Notes under the pieces: model-generated
Databases searched by the model: none
The model's input: only the letters and a program-made list of their open reading frames with translations
What the model was told of the DNA's origin: nothing
Position numbers and translations under genes: made by a program
Part shown: piece by piece, positions 23,013 through 33,977 of the stretch
Numbering within the stretch: position 1 is the stretch's first letter
Layout: each line of letters starts with the position of its first letter
NCBI RefSeq assembly: GCF_016703145.1
Contig: NZ_JADJCO010000002.1
Span: 372,001-436,000, forward strand
Direction: 5' to 3'
From: Ottowia sp.
Lineage (GTDB): Bacteria > Pseudomonadota > Gammaproteobacteria > Burkholderiales > Burkholderiaceae_C
Length of the DNA: 64,000 nt

Positions 23013-25523
23013 GTGATCGAGGAACACCGCTTCGGCCATTTCGAGTTACGGCCAGGACAGCGTTGCCTGCTGGCGAACGGCCGGCCGGTTCCGTTGGGCG
23101 GCCGCGCGCTGGACCTGCTGGCCGCGCTGGCCCGGCGGCAGGGACAGATCGTCAGCCGCGGCGAACTCTACGACGCCGTGTGGCCCGGCGTCGCCGTGGA
23201 AGAGAACAACCTGGCCGTGCAAGTTCTGGCGCTGCGCAAGGTGCTGGGGGCACAGGCGATCGTTACCGTGCCTGGCCGTGGATACCAGTTGGCGCTGCAG
23301 CCTGGGGAGCCTCCAGCGGCGCTGGCGGCCTTCCTGGCCACTTCCTCGGCCACCGGCCTGCCGCCCCTGGGGCAAGCACTGCTGGGCCGGGACACGGAGT
23401 TGACCGACCTGTGTGACATGCTCGAACAGCAGCACCTGATCACCGTGCTGGGCGCGGGTGGCATGGGCAAGACCTCGCTGGCCCTGGCGGCGGCATGCCG
23501 CTGCGAGCATCTGTGGCACGACGGCGTGGCCTGGGTCGAGTTCGCCGGTGTGGCGGACCCTGCGTTGGTCGCCAGCACCGTGGCGCGCGCGATGCGGGTC
23601 CCGGCGAGCAGCGATGCGGACCCGGTATTGGCCCTGGCAGCGGCGCTCACCCAAAGGCAGTTGCTGCTGGTGCTGGACAACGCCGAACATCTGCTCGCCG
23701 CGGTGGCGCGACTGGCGGATGCGCTCGTGCGCGCGGCGCCTGGCCTGCACCTGCTGGTCACCAGCCAGGCGCCGCTGAAAGTGACGGACGAGCACCTGTT
23801 TCGCCTGGGCCCCCTGAGCGTGCCGGCATATGATCCGCCGCCAGCCGAGGCCCTGCAGTACGGGGCCGTCGCGCTGTTCGCCGAGCGGGCGGGCGCCAGC
23901 GACCAGACGTTCGAACTGACGGCGGCCAACGTCGGTGCCGTCGTGGGCATCTGCCGCCGCCTGGAGGGGCTGCCCCTCGCGCTGAAGCTGGCTGCGGCAC
24001 GCATGCCGCTGCTCGGAGCAAGCGGATTGCAAGCCAGATTGATGCGCGGCACGGCGATCCTTGCCGAGGCTCACGACAGTGCCGCCCTGCCCCGGCAACG
24101 GACACTGCAGGCCGCGCTCGACTGGAGCTACGGATTGCTGTCGCCAGCGGTGCAAACCCTCTTTCGGCGCCTGTCGGTCTTCGCAGGGGGGTTCTCGCTC
24201 GACGCCGCGATCCTGCTGGCGCAGGGCGAGCGTGAAGACATGGATGAGATGGCAGCGGTCGAAGCGCTCTCCGAGTTGATCGACCGCTCGCTGGTCGTCG
24301 CGAGCCAGGCCGAACCGCCGCGCTACCGGCTGCTCGAAGGCGTGCGCGATCATGCCCGCTTGCTGCTGGCGCGCAATGGCAAAACGCAGGCCGTACGGCG
24401 CCAGCATGCGTTGGCGATTCTCGAGGTGTTCAAACGAGCCAAGCAGGACTACCTGACCACCGAGGACTCCCGCTGGGTCGCGGCCTATGGCGCCGATCTC
24501 GACAATTTGCGCGCCGCGCTTGACTGGTGTGCCCACGCTGAGCCCGGCCTGGCCGTGCAACTCCTGGCCCATTCAGGTTTCCTGTTCTTCAGCATCGGAC
24601 TGATTCAGGAGTTTCGGGACCGTTGTGCCAATGCCGAGGCGGCCGCGGCGTTGCTCCCGGATTCGGTGGTGGTGGCGGACTTCTGGCTGCATCGGTCACT
24701 GAGCATGGCCTGGTGCGCCCATCGACTGATGCACGACTGGGCCCTGCGCGCGAGCGAGATCTATCGCCGGGCGGGTGACCGGCTGGGACTGTATCTCGCG
24801 CTGTGCTTCGTCACCGGCAGCGGGCGTCCTGCGACCGCACGCCTCGAGCCCCTCTTGCACGAAATTCGACGGCTGGAAGATCCCGAGTGGCCAGCCTCGC
24901 TTCGCCTGCATCGTTGTTGGGTGGAAGACATCGTTCACTTTCTGCTGGGCCGGCCCGAACTGGCGCGCCAGGTGGCCGTGTCGGCGTTGCGCCAAGCCGA
25001 GCAGAGCGGCCACACGATCATGGCGAACGCATTCGTCACCCGGATCGCCATGATTGAACTGGTGCTCGGGCACACCGAGGCCGCGATCGCTCGCAGCCGC
25101 GAGGCCATTGCGCGCGAGCGTGCCCTGGGCATCAGGCAACCTGTTCAACCGCTGGGCCACCTGGCCCGCGCCCTGCTGGCGAAGCATGCGTTCGCCGAAG
25201 CGCGCGAGGTGATGGCGGATTTCCTGCAGTGCTGCCGCGCCGAGCGCTGGGTGGGTTTGCCCATGTTCAGCGATCTCCTGGCCAAGCTGGCCCTGGGCGA
25301 GGGTCGCCCGCGCAGCGCAGCCTGTCTGGTCGGCTACGCGGACGCGGCATGGCGGGGTATTGGAACGCCAGTGCGGGCAGGGGCACGCTTTCGGGTCCAC
25401 GCGGTACGCGAACTCAGCGCGGCCTTGGGTGCCGAGCTGTTGGAACAGCTCATGGCGACAGGGGCGTCCATGACTGAAATCGAGGCCTGCGCATGCACCT
25501 TGGGAAACACCGATCTGGCCTGA
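23013..25523 (+). CDS. Winged-helix / STAND NTPase transcriptional regulator
   Basis: An 836-residue regulator. Residues 1-100 form an OmpR-type winged helix (LGGRALDLLAALARRQGQIVS; WPGVAVEENNLAVQVLALRK; VPGRGYQL). A STAND-type NTPase follows: Walker A GAGGMGKT at 147-154, Walker B LLLVLDNAEHLL and a GLPLALKLAAARM motif. The last 350 residues are helical and TPR-like and probably sense a ligand or partner. The GTG at 23013 is chosen for its strong GGAGGAG 2 bp upstream and because the DNA-binding domain then begins at once. It sits alone, convergent with the substrate-binding protein gene. Targets are unknown. Confidence 0.85.
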   Translation: MIEEHRFGHFELRPGQRCLLANGRPVPLGGRALDLLAALARRQGQIVSRGELYDAVWPGVAVEENNLAVQVLALRKVLGAQAIVTVPGRGYQLALQPGEPPAALAAFLATSSATGLPPLGQALLGRDTELTDLCDMLEQQHLITVLGAGGMGKTSLALAAACRCEHLWHDGVAWVEFAGVADPALVASTVARAMRVPASSDADPVLALAAALTQRQLLLVLDNAEHLLAAVARLADALVRAAPGLHLLVTSQAPLKVTDEHLFRLGPLSVPAYDPPPAEALQYGAVALFAERAGASDQTFELTAANVGAVVGICRRLEGLPLALKLAAARMPLLGASGLQARLMRGTAILAEAHDSAALPRQRTLQAALDWSYGLLSPAVQTLFRRLSVFAGGFSLDAAILLAQGEREDMDEMAAVEALSELIDRSLVVASQAEPPRYRLLEGVRDHARLLLARNGKTQAVRRQHALAILEVFKRAKQDYLTTEDSRWVAAYGADLDNLRAALDWCAHAEPGLAVQLLAHSGFLFFSIGLIQEFRDRCANAEAAAALLPDSVVVADFWLHRSLSMAWCAHRLMHDWALRASEIYRRAGDRLGLYLALCFVTGSGRPATARLEPLLHEIRRLEDPEWPASLRLHRCWVEDIVHFLLGRPELARQVAVSALRQAEQSGHTIMANAFVTRIAMIELVLGHTEAAIARSREAIARERALGIRQPVQPLGHLARALLAKHAFAEAREVMADFLQCCRAERWVGLPMFSDLLAKLALGEGRPRSAACLVGYADAAWRGIGTPVRAGARFRVHAVRELSAALGAELLEQLMATGASMTEIEACACTLGNTDLA

Positions 25524-25548
25524 ACGTCGCTCAGCACGGCGACCGCCT

Positions 25549-26712
25549 CTACTTGAGGTAGTCCGACACCACCTTCCACCGGCCGTCCTGGATCTGCGAC
25601 AGGCGCGAGACATCGGTTGCCAGGCGCTGAGTGGGCGAGAACGTCCCCTGGGGCGCGCCGAAGATGTCGGGCGGGATGGTCATGCTGTCCATCGCCTTGA
25701 TGAAGCTGTCGGTGCTCAGGTCGGGCCCTGCCTTCTGCGCGCCCTTGATGAAGGTGTCCAGCAGGATATAGCCGTAGGTTGAGTACACCCCGGGGTCTTC
25801 GTTGTATCTGGTCTTGTACTTGTTGGCCCAGAAGCGCAGTGGCTGCGAGGCCTCGTCGAGGTAGGGGTGCTGCACGGTCATGGTCGCGTACAGGCCGTCC
25901 ATGGCCTTGCCCCCCAGCTTGGGGATCAGGTCGCTGTAGGCCCCGTTGAACCCCAGGAAGGTGGGGGAGAAGCCGGTCTTGCGCGCCTCGCCGATGGTGC
26001 CGATGGTTTCGCGGATGAGGCTGCCCAGCACCACGAAGTCGCAGCCGCCCGCCTTCATTCGAGCCACCTGCGAGGAAAAGTCGGTGGCGCCACGCTTGAA
26101 GCTGGTCTTCTCGGCCAGCTCCATGCCAATCGACCGCGCGCCGGCCTCGGCGCCGCGCAGCACCTCCAGCCCGGTCTCATCGTCCTGGTAGATGGCGCAC
26201 AGTTTCCTGGCACCCTTCTCCTTGGCCAGCCTGGGCAGCGCCAGTCGCATCTGATCGTAGCTGGGGACGGCGAAGGAATACTTCAGCCGGTGCAGCGGCT
26301 CGTACATCTCGCGCGCGCCCGCGATCGGGAGGAAACTGATCACGTTCTTCTCGAACAGCACCGGGAAGGCGGCGATGTTCGCCGCCGTGCCGAGGTGGCC
26401 GACCATGGCGAAGATCTGGTCCTGGTTGACCAGCTTCTGCGCCGCCAGCACGGCGCGCTTGGGGTCAAAGCCCGAGTCTTCCACCTTCAGATTGATCTTG
26501 CGGCCGTTCACGCCGCCTTGTTCATTGACTTCGTCCACGCGCAACTGCATGCCCATGCGCAATTGCTTGCCGAGGCTCGCCGCCGGGCCGGACAGGTCCT
26601 GGATGGTGCCCAACGTGATCTGGTCCTTGGACACACCCTGCGATGGCGCAGCGGCGACGCCGGCCGCCGCCAGGGTGCAGGTGAGGGCGAGGAGAGAGTG
26701 TTTCAGCAGCAT
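25549..26712 (-). CDS. Periplasmic branched-chain-amino-acid-type substrate-binding protein
   Basis: A 387-residue type I periplasmic binding protein of the LivJ/LivK family. A signal peptide (about residues 1-22, ending AGVAAA) precedes ITLGTIQDLSGPAASLGKQ and GMQLRVDEVNEQGGVNGRKI, both typical of the family. It captures a small amino-acid-like or aromatic-acid ligand for an ABC importer. No permease or ATPase genes are adjacent, so it is an orphan receptor here. Upstream lies a strong inverted repeat (26776-26812). The ligand cannot be told from sequence. Confidence 0.9.
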   Translation of the reverse strand: MLLKHSLLALTCTLAAAGVAAAPSQGVSKDQITLGTIQDLSGPAASLGKQLRMGMQLRVDEVNEQGGVNGRKINLKVEDSGFDPKRAVLAAQKLVNQDQIFAMVGHLGTAANIAAFPVLFEKNVISFLPIAGAREMYEPLHRLKYSFAVPSYDQMRLALPRLAKEKGARKLCAIYQDDETGLEVLRGAEAGARSIGMELAEKTSFKRGATDFSSQVARMKAGGCDFVVLGSLIRETIGTIGEARKTGFSPTFLGFNGAYSDLIPKLGGKAMDGLYATMTVQHPYLDEASQPLRFWANKYKTRYNEDPGVYSTYGYILLDTFIKGAQKAGPDLSTDSFIKAMDSMTIPPDIFGAPQGTFSPTQRLATDVSRLSQIQDGRWKVVSDYLK

Positions 26713-27072
26713 GGTTTGACTCCTTGGGTTCGTGGACGGGTCTTGCGCACGCGCGGCGCGGCAGTGACTGCCCTGGGAGTCGGTCGGGTTAGCCTGCAGC
26801 CCGACCGACTCCTGGACTGCCGCGAACAGTGTGGCAAGCGCCAGCTTTAAAGTCCTTTACCGCAACGCGCAAAACACTTCGCATGAGTCCACCGCGGTTG
26901 GCCTGGCGCGCCAGCCGCGACTCGGCGAACACCTGCTGGCCCACCTGCGGCGGCAACGGGGTGGACGCGCGCTTCGTGCTGCGCGGCGCGGCGCCCGGCA
27001 CCAACCGCGACGCCTCTGCCCCTGCTCGAAGGAAAAGGTGTCAACCCTGGGCAGGACGGGTCATGAAAAAGA
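26713..27072. other. Gap between the binding-protein gene and the groEL terminator
   Basis: No supported gene. Short plus and minus frames (for example 26829-27104) have no recognisable product. The region holds the inverted repeat at 26776-26812. A faint match to the dispersed repeat core (about 26836-26850, AGCTGGCGCTTG read on the minus strand) may be a degraded copy. Confidence 0.4.
26776..26812. promoter_or_regulatory. Perfect 13-bp inverted repeat upstream of the binding-protein gene
   Basis: GGAGTCGGTCGGG (26776-26788) pairs perfectly with CCCGACCGACTCC (26800-26812) around an 11-nt loop. It lies 64 bp upstream of the minus-strand start at 26712. It could be an operator or a leader hairpin; there is no T-run. 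Confidence 0.5.
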
Positions 27073-27099
27073 AAAAGGCGCGGACTCGCCGCGCCTTTT
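27073..27099 (-). terminator. Bidirectional terminator after groEL
   Basis: AAAAGGCGCGG (27073-27083) and CCGCGCCTTTT (27089-27099) form an 11-bp stem with a 5-nt loop. Read on the minus strand, the stem ends in a T-run, 56 bp past the groEL stop. Confidence 0.9.
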
Positions 27100-27154
27100 C
27101 TTGATGGGCCTGGGACAGGCCACCCGAGGAGCCGGGCTCTCCGGGTGAAGGGCA

Positions 27155-28805
<1,651 letters not shown>

Positions 28806-28820
28806 TTGCCTTGGCTCCTA

Positions 28821-28883
28821 GAAATTTGAATAAAAAAGGGTGCTGGCCCGCGTGGATATTGCGCCGCCAGCTATTGAATTGAG
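28821..28883 (-). repeat. Dispersed repeat, copy 2, between groES and groEL
   Basis: The minus strand reads CAATAGCTGGCGGCGCAATA, TCCACGCGGGCC and then TTTATTCAAATTTC. It fills most of the groES-groEL gap and its AT-rich end abuts the groEL ribosome-binding site AGGAG. Confidence 0.85.
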
Positions 28884-28902
28884 AGTGTCCGAGGTGGGCG
28901 GA

Positions 28903-29193
28903 TTACTTCTCGACGACGGCGAACAGGTCGTCTTCCTTCATCACCAGCAGCTCGTCGCCGTCCACCTTGACGGTCTGGCCGCTGTACTTGCCGAACAGCA
29001 CGCGGTCGCCGACCTTCACGTTCATGGGTAGGCGGTCGCCGTCGTCGTCCATCTTGCCCGGACCCACGGCCAGCACCTCGCCCTGGTCGGGCTTCTCGGC
29101 GGCGTTGTCGGGGATCACGATGCCCGAGGCGGTCTTGGTTTCGTTTTCGAGGCGCTTGACGATCACGCGATCGGCGAGGGGGCGCAGTTTCAT
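28903..29193 (-). CDS. groES: Co-chaperonin GroES
   Basis: A 96-residue GroES (Cpn10), the lid of the GroEL folding chamber. MKLRPLADRVIVKR, the mobile-loop region ETKTASGIVIPDNAAEKP and the C-terminal LLVMKEDDLFAVVE are typical. The start at 29193 has AGGAG upstream; an in-frame upstream start would add residues with no family support. First gene of the groESL operon, 97 bp before groEL, under the CIRCE operator at 29296-29322. Confidence 0.97.
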   Translation of the reverse strand: MKLRPLADRVIVKRLENETKTASGIVIPDNAAEKPDQGEVLAVGPGKMDDDGDRLPMNVKVGDRVLFGKYSGQTVKVDGDELLVMKEDDLFAVVEK

Positions 29194-29295
29194 GGGTGCT
29201 CCTGTGTTCAAGTACGAGATGCGAAGGATGGAAGGCCAGGGACGCGGCGGTTGCCGGCCGCGCACCAGGCCGGAAGGCGATGGGCGAGCGCATTG

Positions 29296-29322
29296 TTAGC
29301 ACTCATCTCCAACGAGTGCTAA
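29296..29322. promoter_or_regulatory. CIRCE operator of groESL
   Basis: TTAGCACTC (29296-29304), a 9-nt spacer and GAGTGCTAA (29314-29322) match the CIRCE consensus exactly. HrcA binds CIRCE and represses groESL until heat stress. It lies about 100 bp upstream of groES. Confidence 0.96.
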
Positions 29323-29440
29323 TCATAAAGGCAAATTCCGCCAGTTCAAGGGGGGTGAGGGCGGTTCTGGTGGCGGCCCGTCCAGGACGTTGGCCGCACC
29401 GGCGCCTGATCCGGCCAGGGGGCTCAGCTATAAAGGGGCC

Positions 29441-31678
29441 ATGAAACACGATATTTCCGACCCTTGGGGGCGTTATGGGGCCTCCGAAGAGGCCATGGAG
29501 CCCGCGGGCGCCCGCACTCGGCCGTTCCCCGTCTGGCGCCGGTCGGCCGCCTGGGTGGCGGCGGGCGCGCTGATCGGGTTGCCCCTGCGCGCCTGGTCGC
29601 AGGCGCCCGAAGCCGAAGGCGGGAGCGTGGGCGCAAGGGCGCCCGCACTGCCGGAAGTCACCGTCTCGACGCCGCGCGGCCCCGTGCCGGCCTTCGACGT
29701 GGCCGGGTCGGTGGACCGGGTGGAGGGCGAGCAGATGCGCGAGAACCGGCTGCAGGTGCACCTGTCCGAAAGCCTGGACGGCGTGCCCGGCCTGCGGCTG
29801 CAGAACCGCCAGAACCTGGCGCAGGACCTGCAGCTGTCGGTGCGCGGCTTCGGCGCGCGCTCGACCTTCGGCGTGCGCGGCGTGCGCCTGTACGTGGACG
29901 GCATTCCGGCCACCATGCCCGACGGGCAGGGGCAGACGTCCAACATCGACATCGGCTCGGCCGATCACGTGGAGGTGCTGCGCGGCCCGTTCTCGGCGCT
30001 GTACGGCAACTCCAGCGGCGGCGTGGTGCAGGTCTTCACCGAGGACGGCGCCGGCCCGCCCCGGCTGAGCGTCTCGGCCGCCGGCGGCAGCTTCGGCACC
30101 TCGCGCACCGGCTTCAAGTTCAGCGGCGCCAGCGGCCGGCTGGGCTACGTGGTCAGCGGCAGCCATTTCCATACCGACGGCTGGCGCGCCCGCAGCGCGG
30201 CCGACCGCGACATCCTCAACGCCAAGTTCGGCCTGGCGCTGGACGGCGGCGACAAGCTCACCCTGGTCGCCAACCACGTGCGCATCCGCGCGCAGGACCC
30301 GCTGGGCCTGTCGGCCGAGCAGGTGGCGCAGAACCCGCGCGGCGCGGCCCTGGCGGCGCAGTACGACACGCGCAAGAGCGTGGAGCAGACCCAGCTTGGG
30401 CTGCTGTACGAACGGCGCCTGGGCGCCACGGACGAGCTCCGGCTCATGGTCTACGGCGGCGAGCGCCGCACCACGCAGTTCCAGTCGATTCCGCCGGCGG
30501 CCCAGCAGAACCCCCTGCACGCCGGCGGCGTGATCGACCTGGCGCGCGCCTACGCCGGGTTCGATCTGCGCTGGAGCACGCGCACGCAACTGGCCGCGCG
30601 GCCCTTCGAACTGGTGGCCGGCCTGGCCTACGACAGCCTGCGCGAGCACCGCCGCGGCCACGAGAACTACCTGGGCACCGTGGCCGACCCGCAACTCGGC
30701 GTGCGGGGCCGGCTGCGCCGCGACGAGCGCAACACCGCCCGCAACGCCGACCCCTACGTGCAGGGCACCTGGCAGTTTCACGACCGCTGGCGGCTGGATG
30801 CCGGCCTGCGCCGCAGCAGCGTGCGCTTCTCGTCCCAGGACGGCTACGTCGCGGGCCCGAACGGCGACGACAGCGGGTCGGTGCGCCACGCCCGGTTGCT
30901 GCCCACCGCCGCGCTGCGCTACCAGGCCACGCGCGACCTGGCCTTCTACGTGGCGGCCGGGCGCGGCTTCGAGACCCCCACGCTCAACGAGATCGCCTAC
31001 CGCCCCGGCGGCGCGGGCGGGGTCAACTTCGCGCTGCGGCCGTCCCTCAACACCAGTGTCGAGCTGGGCGCCAAGGCGCGTCTGGCCGGCGGCCTGCTCA
31101 CCGCCGCCGTGTTCCAGACTGGCACGCGGGACGAGATCGTGACCCTCGCCAACACCGGCGGCCGCGCCACCTTCCAGAACGCCGGCCGCACGCGGCGCCG
31201 CGGCTTCGAGCTGTCCTGGCAGCACGAGACGCACAACCACTGGCGCACCCAGATCGCCGCCACCTGGCTGGACGCGCGCTACCGCGACGCCTTCTGCGCG
31301 CCCGCGCCCTGCGGCGCCGACGGCGGGGTCGCGGCCGGCAACCGCATTCCCGGCATCGCGCCGCGGGCGCTCTACGTCGCCGTCGGCTGGGCGCCGCCGC
31401 AAGGCTGGCGCGCCGGCGTCGAGGTCCGCGCGCTGTCCGCCGTGCAGGCCAACGACCGCAACACCGCGCGCGCGGCCGGCCACGCGGTGGCCGCGCTGCA
31501 CGCAGGCTACCTGCGGCGCTGGCAGAGCTGGGAGTTCAATGCCTTCGCGCGCGTGGACAACCTGTTCGACCGGCGGTACATCGGCTCCGTCATCGTCAAC
31601 GAAGGCAATGCCCGTTACTTCGAGCCGGCGCCCGGCCGCCACTGGACGGTGGGCGTGAACGGCACCTATCGGTTCTGA
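29441..31678 (+). CDS. TonB-dependent outer-membrane receptor
   Basis: About 745 residues. A plug domain begins at PEVTVSTPRG and includes LSVRGFGARSTFGVRGVRLYVDGIP and VEVLRGPFSALYGNSSGGVV. A 22-strand barrel follows and ends in the classic TYRF terminal phenylalanine. It should import a siderophore, vitamin or other large ligand using TonB energy. The hydrophobic signal (AAWVAAGALIGLPLRAWSQA) sits about 30 residues in, so the ATG at 29495 could be the real start; 29441 is the longer choice. It is divergent from groES. A repeat copy follows its stop. The ligand is unknown and no Fur box was identified. Confidence 0.9.
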   Translation: MKHDISDPWGRYGASEEAMEPAGARTRPFPVWRRSAAWVAAGALIGLPLRAWSQAPEAEGGSVGARAPALPEVTVSTPRGPVPAFDVAGSVDRVEGEQMRENRLQVHLSESLDGVPGLRLQNRQNLAQDLQLSVRGFGARSTFGVRGVRLYVDGIPATMPDGQGQTSNIDIGSADHVEVLRGPFSALYGNSSGGVVQVFTEDGAGPPRLSVSAAGGSFGTSRTGFKFSGASGRLGYVVSGSHFHTDGWRARSAADRDILNAKFGLALDGGDKLTLVANHVRIRAQDPLGLSAEQVAQNPRGAALAAQYDTRKSVEQTQLGLLYERRLGATDELRLMVYGGERRTTQFQSIPPAAQQNPLHAGGVIDLARAYAGFDLRWSTRTQLAARPFELVAGLAYDSLREHRRGHENYLGTVADPQLGVRGRLRRDERNTARNADPYVQGTWQFHDRWRLDAGLRRSSVRFSSQDGYVAGPNGDDSGSVRHARLLPTAALRYQATRDLAFYVAAGRGFETPTLNEIAYRPGGAGGVNFALRPSLNTSVELGAKARLAGGLLTAAVFQTGTRDEIVTLANTGGRATFQNAGRTRRRGFELSWQHETHNHWRTQIAATWLDARYRDAFCAPAPCGADGGVAAGNRIPGIAPRALYVAVGWAPPQGWRAGVEVRALSAVQANDRNTARAAGHAVAALHAGYLRRWQSWEFNAFARVDNLFDRRYIGSVIVNEGNARYFEPAPGRHWTVGVNGTYRF

Positions 31679-31689
31679 ACGAGTTAGTC

Positions 31690-31748
31690 AAATTTGATAG
31701 CTGCTGGCGCAGTATCCATGCGGGCTATCGTCTGGTTTGTTCAATAAA
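31690..31748 (+). repeat. Dispersed repeat, copy 3, after the TonB receptor
   Basis: AAATTTGATAGCTGCTGGCG followed by CAGTATCCATGCGGGCTAT and an AT-rich end. It begins 12 bp past the receptor stop codon and is a near-consensus copy. Confidence 0.9.
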
Positions 31749-31849
31749 TGGCAGGCGCGAGGGACAGGCCGTCGCGCCAGGGGACAAGCCGGAGGGCGCG
31801 CGATGTTCTAGACTGCCGCTGTCGTGGAAGCAACAACAAGGAGACATCG

Positions 31850-33946
31850 ATGAACTTCCGTACCACCGGGCTGGCGCTCGGCGTTCTTTTGTGCCTGGGC
31901 GCCGCGCCCGCGTCGGCCCAGCAGGCCGCGGGCAACCGTGCAGCGGCCGTCCAGCGCGTGGATGGCGCCTTCGTCCGCGCCAACACCGCCAAGACGCCCG
32001 ACTGGCCGACCATCGGCCTGGACTACGCCGAGACGCGCTACAGCCGGCTTGACCAGATCAACGCCGCCAACGCCAAGGACCTCGGCCTGGCGTGGTCGTA
32101 TGACCTGGAGTCCACCCGCGGCGTCGAAGCCACGCCGGTGGTGGTGGACGGCGTCATGTACGTCACCGCTTCGTGGAGCGTGGTGCACGCCATCGACGCG
32201 CGCACCGGCCAGAAGCTGTGGACCTTCGATCCGCAGGTGGACCGCACCATCGGCTACAAGGGCTGCTGCGACGTGGTCAACCGCGGCGTGGCGCTGTGGA
32301 AGGGCAAGGTCTACGTCGGCGCCTTCGACGGCCGCCTGATCGCGCTGGACGCCGCCACCGGCAAGGTGGCGTGGGAGAAGAACACCATCGAGGGCCAGAA
32401 GGGCGCGTACACCATCACCGGCGCGCCGCGCGTGTTCAAGGGCAAGGTGATCATCGGCAACGGCGGCGGCGAGTACGGCGTGCGCGGCTTCATCACCGCC
32501 TACGACGCCGAGACCGGCGCGCAGAAGTGGCGCTGGTACAGCGTGCCGGGCGACCCCTCCAAGCCCTTCGAGGACGAGTCCATGCGGCGCGCCGCCAAGA
32601 CCTGGGACCCCAGCGGCAAGTGGTGGGAGGCCGGCGGCGGCGGCACCATGTGGGACACGATGACCTTCGACCCCGAGCTGAACACCATGTACGTGGGCGT
32701 GGGCAACGGCTCGCCCTGGTCGCAGAAGGCGCGCAGTCCCAAGGGCGGCGACAACCTGTACCTCAGCTCCATCGTCGCGCTGGACCCGGGCACCGGCAAG
32801 TACAAGTGGCACTACCAGGAGACGCCCGGCGAGAACTGGGACTACACCGCCACGCAGCCGATGATCCTGGCCGACATCAAGGTCGGCGGCAAGCCGCGCA
32901 AGGTGATCCTGCACGCGCCCAAGAACGGCTTCTTCTTCGTCATCGACCGCACCAACGGCCGGTTCATCTCGGCCAAGAACTTCGTGGACGTGAACTGGGC
33001 CACCGGCTACGACAAGAAGGGCCGCCCGATCGAGATCGCTGCGGCGCGCGACGACAGCGTGGCCGAGATGATCCCCGGCCCCAACGGCGCCCACAACTGG
33101 CACCCCATGTCCTTCAACCCCAAGACGGGCCTGGTCTATCTGCCGGCGCAGCACATTCCGGTGGCGATGGTGGACGACAGGCAGTGGAAGTTCAACGAAG
33201 CCGGGCCCATGCGCTACGGCTCGGGCACGGGCTGGAACACGGCCAAGCTGGTGGGGGCCGAGCCGCCCAAGAGCAAGCCCATGGGCCGCTTGCTGGCCTG
33301 GGATCCGGTGGCGCAAAAGGAAGTCTGGCGCGTGGAGCACGTGGCGCCCTGGAACGGTGGCACGCTCAGCACGGCCGGCAACCTGGTGTTCCAGGGCACG
33401 GCCGACGGCCGCCTGGTGGCCTACAACGCGACCAGCGGCGAAAAGCTGTGGGAAACGCCCACCGGCACCGGCGTGGTGGCGGCGCCCAACAGCTACATGG
33501 TGGACGGCAAGCAGTACGTCTCGATCGCCGTGGGCTGGGGCGGCTCGGCCGGCATGGGCACGCGCGCCACCGAGCGGCAGAACCCGGGCACCGTCTACAC
33601 CTTCGCGGTCGGCGGCACGGCCAAGATGCCGCCGTTCGTCGAATACCGCATGGGCAAGCTGCTCCAGGGCGTGAAGTACGATCCGGCCAAGGCCCAGTTG
33701 GGCGCGGCCCTGTACGTGGCCAACTGCTACGCCTGCCACGGCCTGCCCGGCGTGGAGCGCGGCGGCGCGCTGCCCAACCTGGCCTACATGGACGCGGCCT
33801 ACATCGAAAACCTGCCCAACTTCATCTTCAAGGGGCCGGCCATGTCGCGTGGCATGCCCGACTTCACGGGCAAGCTGTCCAACGACGACGTGGAAGCCAT
33901 CAAGGCCTTCATCCAGGGCACGGCGGACGCGATCCGGCCCAAGTAA
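31850..33946 (+). CDS. PQQ-dependent quinohemoprotein alcohol dehydrogenase
   Basis: A 698-residue periplasmic dehydrogenase oxidising alcohols to aldehydes with pyrroloquinoline quinone and passing electrons to a heme. A signal peptide (about 1-24, ending ASA) is followed by an eight-bladed propeller with tryptophan-docking repeats (for example LDAATGKVAWE), the vicinal Cys139-Cys140 pair found over PQQ, and a C-terminal cytochrome c domain with Cys626-x2-Cys629-His630. This domain order is that of type II quinohemoprotein alcohol dehydrogenases. AAGGAG precedes the ATG at 31850. The aldehyde dehydrogenase gene follows in the same direction and probably takes its product. Confidence 0.95.
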   Translation: MNFRTTGLALGVLLCLGAAPASAQQAAGNRAAAVQRVDGAFVRANTAKTPDWPTIGLDYAETRYSRLDQINAANAKDLGLAWSYDLESTRGVEATPVVVDGVMYVTASWSVVHAIDARTGQKLWTFDPQVDRTIGYKGCCDVVNRGVALWKGKVYVGAFDGRLIALDAATGKVAWEKNTIEGQKGAYTITGAPRVFKGKVIIGNGGGEYGVRGFITAYDAETGAQKWRWYSVPGDPSKPFEDESMRRAAKTWDPSGKWWEAGGGGTMWDTMTFDPELNTMYVGVGNGSPWSQKARSPKGGDNLYLSSIVALDPGTGKYKWHYQETPGENWDYTATQPMILADIKVGGKPRKVILHAPKNGFFFVIDRTNGRFISAKNFVDVNWATGYDKKGRPIEIAAARDDSVAEMIPGPNGAHNWHPMSFNPKTGLVYLPAQHIPVAMVDDRQWKFNEAGPMRYGSGTGWNTAKLVGAEPPKSKPMGRLLAWDPVAQKEVWRVEHVAPWNGGTLSTAGNLVFQGTADGRLVAYNATSGEKLWETPTGTGVVAAPNSYMVDGKQYVSIAVGWGGSAGMGTRATERQNPGTVYTFAVGGTAKMPPFVEYRMGKLLQGVKYDPAKAQLGAALYVANCYACHGLPGVERGGALPNLAYMDAAYIENLPNFIFKGPAMSRGMPDFTGKLSNDDVEAIKAFIQGTADAIRPK

Positions 33947-33977
33947 CCGACCATGGCCGTCCCGGCACCGAAAAAAC

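Noticed and set aside
26829..27104. Short frames between the binding-protein gene and groEL
   Set aside because: No recognisable product, no ribosome-binding site, and the end overlaps the groEL terminator.
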